The notes under the pieces are model-generated. The model was not told where the DNA came from. It was given only the letters and a program-made list of their open reading frames with translations, and did not search any database. The position numbers were made by a program, and so were the translations under genes. Shown one piece after another: positions 1-5,269 of a stretch of DNA of 7,325 nucleotides. The stretch is from Arcobacter sp. (GTDB lineage: Bacteria; Campylobacterota; Campylobacteria; Campylobacterales; Arcobacteraceae), in assembly GCA_030635995.1 (NCBI GenBank), contig DAOVXU010000080.1, positions 1 to 7,325 of the forward strand, read 5' to 3'. Position 1 is the first letter of the stretch, and every line of letters starts with the position of its first letter.

Positions 1-1786
1 CATTTCTTTTTAAACTAATATCATCATTATATGAAGCATCATTATTTGTATCAATAGTTATTACTGAAGTAAATGGTTCATTTGCATCATTATTTTTAAA
101 TACTAAATACCCATTTGAATCTTTATATACTTGAATAGTGTTAGCTGTCGTTGTACCTTCTGCAACAAATTTAGCATTAGCTAATATATCAACAATTAAT
201 AAATCTAAATCACCTGCATTATCACTTATAATTTCTATATCTACACTACCATCATTAACTACTAATTTATAATCTAATGTAGCATCAGGTGAAGGTTTGG
301 ATGATAAATTATAAGTATGTACCTCTCCAATACCAACTGCAGCTTCTGGTGCATTAGTATACCCATACTCTGAAACTGTCAAATCACCACTATATTCTAC
401 ATCAAAATTACTATCAAGTGTTTGTATTACTAAACTCCCATTAATATTCTCAGCTCTTATATATGTTGGCAATTCATTAACACCTGTTCCACCTAAATCT
501 TTATTATTTATATCTGCTACTATTGCATCTATATCAGCTGGATTTGATATAGATATTGGACCAATATCAACATTCTGTTCTTGACCTTTATCATAAATTG
601 TAATACTATAAGTGTAATCTTTTATCCCATCTGGTCTACCCAGATCACTAGTAGTATACACATCTGTTTGTTTACCTGTAATTGCTTTATTAAGTGCATC
701 CCTTACACTTTCTAATGCACCCAATCCTTTACCTGGATTTGCAACTATGTCAGTATTGTATGTTCCTGGTTTGTCATTTCCTTCATGAACCATACCTGTA
801 CTAGATATTGTAAATTGCTGCCCAGGTATTAATGATTCTATTCTAATAACCCCATTATTTACACTACTATCTGCTGTACTTGAATTATAGGGAGAATTTT
901 CTTCAGCTACATATGCTTTTATCCCTGCTATATTTGATATCTTATCAGAAAAAGCTTTCATAGTTTTTCGATAAGCTTCTTCAGTAGTATCTGCACTTAA
1001 ATAAGTTTGAGATACTTTATTTCCATCTATATATATATACACCTCATCACCATCTTTACTAACAGCATCACTTGTACCTTGATTTGGTAAATCAATATGA
1101 CTACTTTGTGAAGCAGCACTTGCAGAGGAACTATTTGGATCATCTTTAAGTGCTTGAAGTTTATTAGTATAAGCTTTTACTAACTCTTCAACATCAGCTA
1201 TTTTTCCATATTTTGTTTTTAAACCAGCTCCACTAAAAACAGATTCATTATCATCTTTAGCGGTTATAGTAAAATCTGTAGCTTTAGCTGTAATTGTTTC
1301 AACAGCACTTGAATAAGAGATAATTTTAGATGATAACATTTTTGTATAATCATTTGTAAAAATAGATATATTTGGATTACTACTTTCTACTATTGGTTCA
1401 GTTGACATTGCCCAACCTTGTACATCATTACCACTTGCATCATTAAGTTTTCCACTATCACCCATCCTAAAGTTACCAGCTCTAGTGTAGTAAATTTCAC
1501 TAGTACCTCCACCTCTAGTATTTGATACAGCAAAAAAACCATCCCCTGCAAGTGCAACATCATAGTTCACACCTGTCACTTTTAGATTTCCTTGTGTATA
1601 CATCTTTTCTGCATCTAGGACTTGTGCCCCTTTACCAATTTTATTTTGATACATCTGATCTGCAAAAGAGATACGCGATGATTTATAACCTATTGTATTT
1701 ACATTGGCGATGTTATTTGATTCATTATCTAATGCTGTTTGTTGTCCTGCAAGTCCTGATATACCTGTCCAAAGTGCTCCAACCAT
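1..1786 (-). CDS. flgE: Flagellar hook protein FlgE, large form (3' end cut by window edge)
   Basis: This is the probable major hook subunit, which polymerises outside the cell into the curved joint between rod and filament. The frame is open from ATG at 1784-1786 to the left edge: 595 codons with no stop, so the C-terminal D1/D0 part is missing. A ribosome binding site AAAGGA lies 6 nt upstream. Residues 1-50 hold the rod/hook D0 signature (TGISGL at 7-12, ESNNIANVNTIGYKSS at 22-37, SFADQMYQN at 40-48). Residues 66-86 hold the FlgE/F/G segment GNLKV...GDGFFAV, and TRAGNFRMGD follows at 101-110. Beyond about residue 145 come Ser/Thr/Asp/Asn-rich repeats of beta type, as expected for surface-exposed hook domains. 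Hook proteins of Campylobacter and Helicobacter are roughly 700-870 residues (family knowledge), so 595 plus a missing C-terminus fits. No signal peptide is present, in line with type III export. It is homologous to the smaller upstream hook gene well beyond the D0 region. Confidence 0.95.
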   Translation of the reverse strand, partial: MVGALWTGISGLAGQQTALDNESNNIANVNTIGYKSSRISFADQMYQNKIGKGAQVLDAEKMYTQGNLKVTGVNYDVALAGDGFFAVSNTRGGGTSEIYYTRAGNFRMGDSGKLNDASGNDVQGWAMSTEPIVESSNPNISIFTNDYTKMLSSKIISYSSAVETITAKATDFTITAKDDNESVFSGAGLKTKYGKIADVEELVKAYTNKLQALKDDPNSSSASAASQSSHIDLPNQGTSDAVSKDGDEVYIYIDGNKVSQTYLSADTTEEAYRKTMKAFSDKISNIAGIKAYVAEENSPYNSSTADSSVNNGVIRIESLIPGQQFTISSTGMVHEGNDKPGTYNTDIVANPGKGLGALESVRDALNKAITGKQTDVYTTSDLGRPDGIKDYTYSITIYDKGQEQNVDIGPISISNPADIDAIVADINNKDLGGTGVNELPTYIRAENINGSLVIQTLDSNFDVEYSGDLTVSEYGYTNAPEAAVGIGEVHTYNLSSKPSPDATLDYKLVVNDGSVDIEIISDNAGDLDLLIVDILANAKFVAEGTTTANTIQVYKDSNGYLVFKNNDANEPFTSVITIDTNNDASYNDDISLKRN

Positions 1787-1792
1787 AATAAT

Positions 1793-1798
1793 TCCTTT
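1793..1798 (-). promoter_or_regulatory. Ribosome binding site of large flgE
   Basis: AAAGGA on the minus strand, with a 6-nt spacer (ATTATT) to the ATG at 1786. This is the best-formed ribosome binding site of the two hook genes and fixes the start codon. It fits a highly translated structural protein. Confidence 0.75.
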
Positions 1799-1827
1799 AA
1801 ATAATTAATAATTTAAATATTAATAAT

Positions 1828-1849
1828 TTTGTTAAAATATTTTAACAAA
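1828..1849. repeat. Perfect 22-bp palindrome upstream of large flgE
   Basis: Two 11-bp arms, TTTGTTAAAAT and ATTTTAACAAA, meet with no loop. The symmetry ends at the next base on each side. The centre is about 50 bp upstream of the flgE start. A loopless perfect palindrome favours a dimeric DNA-binding protein site over a transcript hairpin, but the sequence is almost pure A/T, so chance palindromy is more likely than in balanced DNA. It overlaps a possible extended -10 element. Confidence 0.6.
1839..1847 (-). promoter_or_regulatory. Possible extended -10 promoter element for large flgE
   Basis: TGTTAAAAT on the minus strand matches TGn plus a 5/6 match to TATAAT (TAAAAT). No good -35 is seen 17 bp upstream (ATAGTG), but -35 boxes are poorly conserved in this group. 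It would start a transcript about 45 nt before the flgE ATG. It lies inside the 22-bp palindrome, so a regulator could occlude it. The surrounding DNA is so AT-rich that chance matches are common. I see no sigma-54 (GG-N10-GC) or sigma-28 pattern here. Confidence 0.3.
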
Positions 1850-1866
1850 CAAAATAGTTCTCACTA

Positions 1867-1950
1867 TTAAGAAGTTAAAAATTAAAAGTTAATAATAACT
1901 CTTAATTTTAAACTCCGTTATCTATCCACTAACCCCTAAAAACTATCTAC
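1867..1950. repeat. Degenerate 7-nt-periodic tract between the two hook genes
   Basis: Read on the + strand in steps of seven from 1867: TTAAGAA, GTTAAAA, ATTAAAA, GTTAATA, then a mixed middle. From 1923 come TATCCAC, TAACCCC, TAAAAAC and TATCTAC. The first block fits a loose GTTAAAA unit and the last a loose TAWCCAC unit. The tract fills most of the spacer and is not coding. It could be a decayed tandem repeat or an intergenic repeat shared with other loci; this cannot be tested from one copy. Confidence 0.4.
1878..1909 (-). terminator. AT-rich hairpin after the 488-residue hook gene, weak terminator or mRNA stem
   Basis: Two 14-nt arms pair around a 4-nt loop. In the minus-strand transcript the arms are AAAATTAAGAGTTA and TAACTTTTAATTTT. 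The only imperfect pair is a G.U wobble, whereas a plus-strand transcript would have an A.C mismatch, so the structure suits the direction of the genes. It begins 46 nt after the upstream stop codon and ends in a run of five T. The lack of G/C pairs makes it a weak terminator at best; it could equally be a 3' end stabiliser. Confidence 0.35.
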
Positions 1951-1954
1951 TAGA

Positions 1955-3421
1955 TCACTTTTTAAGTGCTAGTGCTGTTTTTAAAAATTCATCACTTGTA
2001 GTAACTGCCTTACTATTTGCCTCAAATGATCTTTGATAAACCATAAGATTCACTAATCCTTCCCCCAAATCACTATTACTTAGTTCTAAGGTTTGACCTA
2101 ATATCTTATTTTCATTTGTAGCATATATTGCTTCTCCAGATGTAGCTGTTGCTGTATATAAATTTCCACCTTGAGGATTTAGTCCTAATTCATTTGAAAA
2201 TAAAGCAGTAGAAACTTTTCCTATTGCAAATCGATTATCACCTTGAGAGATATAAATCACACCGTCAACAATCTCAGGTGTTCCAAATGCACTATCAGAA
2301 TAGCTTAAAGTATCTAATCGTAATTGAATATCAGATACATTTGTAGTATTTAAAGTATCTATTGTTGTAGTTTGCCTTAAAAATTTTGCATCTGCAGCTT
2401 CAACTGCACTTTTTAATGCTAATTCTATAACATCTAATTTAGCTTTTCCATTACCTGTAATTGCTGCTGTTGTGTCTATTATAGGAGCAGGAAAAACATT
2501 GCTTTCTCCATTTAAAATTTTTGCATCTGAAACATTTACAGCTTCCCCAGGTATCATAGATGTCACTGTTAATATTCCATTATTATCCACACTTGCACTC
2601 AATGCTTTTGTGTTTGATATTTGATCAGCAAGTGCTTTTAATGTTGATACTGAATCAGTAATAAAAGGTTGTATATATTGAGTAGTTCCTATAACTAATT
2701 CTATACTATCTAATGAGTTTGTAAATTTACTTTGATCATATGCAATATTAGAAGTTTGATTTGTAGCAGCTACTCCTTCAATTGGTAAAGTACTATATAA
2801 ACTAAGTTCAGATCTATATGCAGTTGCTAAAGCTTCAACATCTGATATTTTCGATTCTTTTGTTTTATAATTATCACCTTTTTGAGTATCAGAATCATTT
2901 TGTGCAGATAAATTAAAATTAGTCGTTTTTACATTTACATTTTCTATTAAAGTTCCATTATTACTTTGTATTACTTGTGATCCTAAAAAAGTTGTATACT
3001 CATTTGTAAATACTGTTGAATCTGCATCCGTAGATAATATAGTTGGTATTGAAGAATTTATACCTTGAACATTAAAGCCATTTGATGTTTGAAGCGTTCC
3101 ATCTTCTGCCATTCTAAAATCACCTGCTCTTGTATAATGTAATTCTTCGGTATCCCCTTTAACTATAAAAAATCCTTTACCCTCTATTGCCATATCATAT
3201 GCACCTGATGTAACTTTTAAATTTCCTTGTAGAAAATTTTTATCTATAGTTTCAACAGATACACCTTTACCTATTGAGTTTTGATACATCTGATCTGCGA
3301 AAGATATATTATCAGACTTAAATGCAATTGTATTTACATTTGCAATATTATTTGACTCAGTATTTAAAGCATTTTGAAAACCATTTAATCCAGAAATTCC
3401 AGTATATAAGGCATCTATCAT
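1955..3421 (-). CDS. flgE: FlgE-type flagellar hook protein, short paralogue (488 aa)
   Basis: This is a complete FlgE-family axial protein exported through the flagellar type III apparatus. Residues 1-50 match the large flgE at about 37 of 50 positions, including ESNNIANVNTI and SFADQMYQN. QGNLKV (65-70) and GKGFFIV (81-87) follow. Residues 444-488 are the FlgE/F/G C-terminal coil, with LELSNSDLGEGLVNLMVYQR and SFEANSKAVTTSDEFL. The D0 N- and C-termini that form the tube core are therefore intact. The middle is shorter than in the large paralogue but still alignable with it (FTNEYT at 138-143, KISDVEAL at 191-198, MIPGEAV at 289-295). The start lies 6 nt after the flgD stop, with only a weak GGGTAA-like ribosome site, which suggests translational coupling. 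In H. pylori and C. jejuni a second, shorter FlgE-like gene also sits after flgD. It may be a minor or early hook subunit; its distinct role is inferred. Confidence 0.92.
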   Translation of the reverse strand: MIDALYTGISGLNGFQNALNTESNNIANVNTIAFKSDNISFADQMYQNSIGKGVSVETIDKNFLQGNLKVTSGAYDMAIEGKGFFIVKGDTEELHYTRAGDFRMAEDGTLQTSNGFNVQGINSSIPTILSTDADSTVFTNEYTTFLGSQVIQSNNGTLIENVNVKTTNFNLSAQNDSDTQKGDNYKTKESKISDVEALATAYRSELSLYSTLPIEGVAATNQTSNIAYDQSKFTNSLDSIELVIGTTQYIQPFITDSVSTLKALADQISNTKALSASVDNNGILTVTSMIPGEAVNVSDAKILNGESNVFPAPIIDTTAAITGNGKAKLDVIELALKSAVEAADAKFLRQTTTIDTLNTTNVSDIQLRLDTLSYSDSAFGTPEIVDGVIYISQGDNRFAIGKVSTALFSNELGLNPQGGNLYTATATSGEAIYATNENKILGQTLELSNSDLGEGLVNLMVYQRSFEANSKAVTTSDEFLKTALALKK

Positions 3422-3427
3422 TAGTTT

Positions 3428-4132
3428 TTACCCATGCACTTTTGTTATACTAATGACAGGTATTGTAGTTAATATATCTGAATAAGAAGGTAATGGAGCA
3501 GTTATCTCGTATTTGTCTAATATATCTTCATCTGTAATCTCACTTCCCTCATTATCAGTAAATAGATACTTTCCATCTACTAGTTCAAAAGAACCATTAT
3601 CACTTAATTTAACATTAACTTCAGTATCCTTGCCGTCACTATCAATTATCTTTCCTGTAGCATCATATGTTAAATTTGTATATTCTGTTTCTCCATCAAC
3701 CTCGTTAGCAGTACGAATATTATGATAAAACCCTGTCTGTGCTTGAGCATTAACATAAACTTCCCCATCAATTGATTCTACTGTTGAAACCATATAAGAA
3801 TTAAGAAATCCTGTTGCTTCATCAACTGTTCCATTTTCTATTGTTTTACCCATAAATCCAACTGCATTTGAAAGTGAAGATGCTGCATAAGATTTTGTAA
3901 GTGCTGCAAGTGATGCAGACATATCATTATTTGCTTCAATAGTTGACATTTTTAACTGAGAATCCATAAGTGCTGTTGAATCCATAGGTTTAGTTGGATC
4001 TTGCATTTTCATCTCTTCTAGTAATAATTTTAAAAAATCATCATTTGTTAATTTATCATTTGATACTGCTGTTGTGATACTATTACCATCAATTCCTGCT
4101 GTACTATTTACTTGAACATCATCTAATTCCAT
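3428..4132 (-). CDS. flgD: Flagellar hook assembly scaffold (capping) protein FlgD
   Basis: FlgD sits at the tip of the growing hook and guides FlgE polymerisation; it is discarded when the hook is finished. At 234 residues it is close to the usual length (231 in E. coli). Residues 28-68 are the conserved N-terminal export/capping domain: LTNDDFLKLLLEEMKMQDP, then TKPMDSTALMDSQLKMSTIE. GFMGKTI (92-98) matches the conserved (I/M)GK element that follows. Residues 100-234 are Asp/Glu-rich and beta-like, and do not show the familiar FlgD C-terminal pattern (Gly-Pro followed by Trp-containing Ig-like motifs). The start at 4132 has AAAGGG 11 nt upstream. It follows fliN by 19 bp and precedes the short flgE by 6 bp. 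The hook-length gene fliK, which neighbours flgD in Campylobacter and Helicobacter, is absent from this position. Confidence 0.93.
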   Translation of the reverse strand: MELDDVQVNSTAGIDGNSITTAVSNDKLTNDDFLKLLLEEMKMQDPTKPMDSTALMDSQLKMSTIEANNDMSASLAALTKSYAASSLSNAVGFMGKTIENGTVDEATGFLNSYMVSTVESIDGEVYVNAQAQTGFYHNIRTANEVDGETEYTNLTYDATGKIIDSDGKDTEVNVKLSDNGSFELVDGKYLFTDNEGSEITDEDILDKYEITAPLPSYSDILTTIPVISITKVHG

Positions 4133-4151
4133 TTTAATACCATCCCTTTAT

Positions 4152-4439
4152 TTAAATAATTTGCTCGTTGAAAAAATATCCAACAACATTATCTGCATCC
4201 ATTGCATCTTGAATTCTTACTGCTAATTTCTCTTCAATTACAATAATATCCCCTGTACCAATAATTCTAGAATTGACATATATATCTCCACCACCACCTG
4301 CAAGTTTATCCAAAGAGACAATATCGCCCTCACCTAAACTCAAAAACTTTCGTATATCAATATCTGTACTACCCAATAATACATCTACAGATATTTGTGC
4401 ATCTACTAAACTACTATAATCTTGTTCTGTAATTTCCAT
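4152..4439 (-). CDS. fliN: Flagellar motor switch protein FliN (SpoA-domain only)
   Basis: FliN forms the lower rim of the cytoplasmic C ring. It takes part in CheY-driven switching and docks the export ATPase through FliH. The 95-residue protein is almost entirely the SpoA/FliN C-terminal domain: ISVDVLLGSTDIDIRKFLSL at about 16-35, EGDIVSLDK at about 37-45, and the signature VNSRIIGTGDIIVIEEKLAVRI at about 55-76. The order of strands and the VN.R.I..G.(I/V)V(V/I) motif are typical of the family. E. coli FliN is 137 residues, so the variable N-terminal extension is nearly absent, as in other short epsilonproteobacterial FliN proteins. FliY, a FliN paralogue found in this phylum, is longer and less likely. 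GAAGG lies 9 nt upstream of the ATG. A 170-bp gap separates it from fliH, so fliN may begin a separate transcript with flgD and flgE. Confidence 0.92.
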   Translation of the reverse strand: MEITEQDYSSLVDAQISVDVLLGSTDIDIRKFLSLGEGDIVSLDKLAGGGGDIYVNSRIIGTGDIIVIEEKLAVRIQDAMDADNVVGYFFNEQII

Positions 4440-4448
4440 AATTATATA

Positions 4449-4453
4449 CCTTC
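4449..4453 (-). promoter_or_regulatory. Ribosome binding site of fliN
   Basis: GAAGG on the minus strand, 9 nt before the ATG at 4439. It supports the short 95-codon reading of fliN, because no in-frame extension is needed to find a translation signal. Confidence 0.6.
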
Positions 4454-4513
4454 AAATAATTAAACAACTATCTTCATAAGAATTTTAAAGATTTTATCAT
4501 AAAAGTGCTAAGT

Positions 4514-4523
4514 ATTGTATAAT
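4514..4523 (-). promoter_or_regulatory. Possible -10 element in the fliH-fliN gap
   Basis: ATTATACAAT on the minus strand contains TACAAT (5/6 to TATAAT) and the overlapping TATACA. It lies about 75 nt before the fliN ATG, in the middle of a non-coding gap. No -35 box is convincing. In DNA this AT-rich it is only a candidate start for a fliN-flgD-flgE transcript. Confidence 0.25.
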
Positions 4524-4524
4524 T

Positions 4525-4540
4525 TTTAATGATGATTAAA
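4525..4540. repeat. Short inverted repeat in the fliH-fliN gap
   Basis: Six-bp arms TTTAAT and ATTAAA flank a 4-bp centre (GATG on the + strand). It ends one base upstream of the possible -10 element. It is too weak and too A/T-rich to act as an intrinsic terminator after fliH, but could be a small operator. Apart from this and the -10 candidate, I see nothing else in 4454-4609: no ORF of useful length and no strong hairpin. Confidence 0.3.
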
Positions 4541-4609
4541 TATTTTTTTATTACTTAATCTAAGGTAAAGAAAAGGGTTGAGAATATTAATTAATTAAAA
4601 GCAACATTT

Positions 4610-5269
4610 TTACATTATTGTGTCAAGTGATTCTAAAATTGTTTCAACTTTAGCGGCAATATTACCATCAAAATTTCCAAGATCACTTGCAATTACAACA
4701 CCACCAGCTGTTACATTTTGATCCTCTTGTAATTTTATAAAATCATCTAAATTTAATTCATCTTTAAGTACTAAATAATCCTTAGGATTAAGGTGTATGG
4801 TTATTTGGGATGCAGTTTTAATTTTATTTAAAATATTTTCAATTGTAATTTTAGCTATTGAAGCTGATTGTTCGCCCAATTCAACACCTATAATCTTTTT
4901 AGCAATAGACATCGATGTTTTTAAAATCTTTGTTTCTAGTTGAAATGTCGCTTGTTCAAAAAATGAAGCATAATTTTTTAAGTCTTTTAATGCCTGAATT
5001 AATTGCTTATCTAAATCTTTACCTTTAATTCCATCATTTTCAATACTCACAACTTTTTGTTCAATATTGTTTAATTTAGAAGTTAATTTTTGTATCTCAA
5101 TAAGTACAGGATCAATATTTCCATTTATTGATTTATCATTTAATGGTGCAACTTCTTGCATAGCTTGTGTTTGTCCACCAGCTGGATTATTTAAAAATGT
5201 CCCTAAAGAATATGTTTCTGTTGCTTCAGGAGAGATTATTCTTGCCGTTGAATTTACATTATTATTCAT
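4610..5269 (-). CDS. fliH: Flagellar export regulator / stator protein FliH
   Basis: FliH dimers bind the N-terminus of the ATPase FliI and tether it to FliN of the C ring, as the spoke of the flagellar type III export apparatus. The 219-residue length is close to E. coli FliH (235). Residues 1-50 are low in structure, with the ARII motif near 9-12. Residues about 55-90 (QKLTSKLNNIEQKVVSIEND onward) look like a coiled coil. The C-terminal FliH/YscL domain begins near 105 (FFEQATFQLETKILKTSMSI), with ITIHLNPKDYLVL at about 155-167 and the diagnostic AGGVVIASDLGNFDGNI towards the end. The GxxxG repeats and N-terminal Trp residues of enterobacterial FliH are not seen. Its start overlaps the fliG stop by 8 bp (5262-5269), and AGAGGG lies 6 nt upstream inside fliG. 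fliI does not follow; fliN does, after 170 bp. Confidence 0.93.
   Translation of the reverse strand: MNNNVNSTARIISPEATETYSLGTFLNNPAGGQTQAMQEVAPLNDKSINGNIDPVLIEIQKLTSKLNNIEQKVVSIENDGIKGKDLDKQLIQALKDLKNYASFFEQATFQLETKILKTSMSIAKKIIGVELGEQSASIAKITIENILNKIKTASQITIHLNPKDYLVLKDELNLDDFIKLQEDQNVTAGGVVIASDLGNFDGNIAAKVETILESLDTIM

Noticed and set aside
1028..1039. (TA)6 dinucleotide run in flgE as a phase-variation switch
   Set aside because: Six units of TA inside coding sequence (YIYID) are short, occur easily in such AT-rich DNA, and the frame is intact on both sides.
1532..1538. Seven-base homopolymer in flgE as a slippage site
   Set aside because: It encodes the conserved GFF of the FlgE motif GDGFFAV, so the run follows from the required residues; seven bases are below lengths usually linked with phase variation.
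1522..1788. An 88-codon plus-strand open frame
   Set aside because: It lies wholly antisense to the start of the large flgE, whose protein sequence is strongly family-conserved there; it has no recognisable content of its own.
3513..3725. A 70-codon plus-strand open frame
   Set aside because: It is antisense to flgD, and its Ser/Leu-rich translation is what the reverse of Asp/Glu/Asn-rich coding gives. No homology is recognised.
4541..4566. GATTAA...TTAATC inverted repeat as a fliH terminator
   Set aside because: The arms are only six A/T-rich base pairs, with a long T/A loop and no following T-run on the transcript strand.
4598..4625. Sigma-54-like promoter around TTGCTTTT at the end of fliH
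   Set aside because: The GC of the -12 half is present, but the base pair 10 nt upstream is TG rather than GG and the rest of the -24 half does not match.
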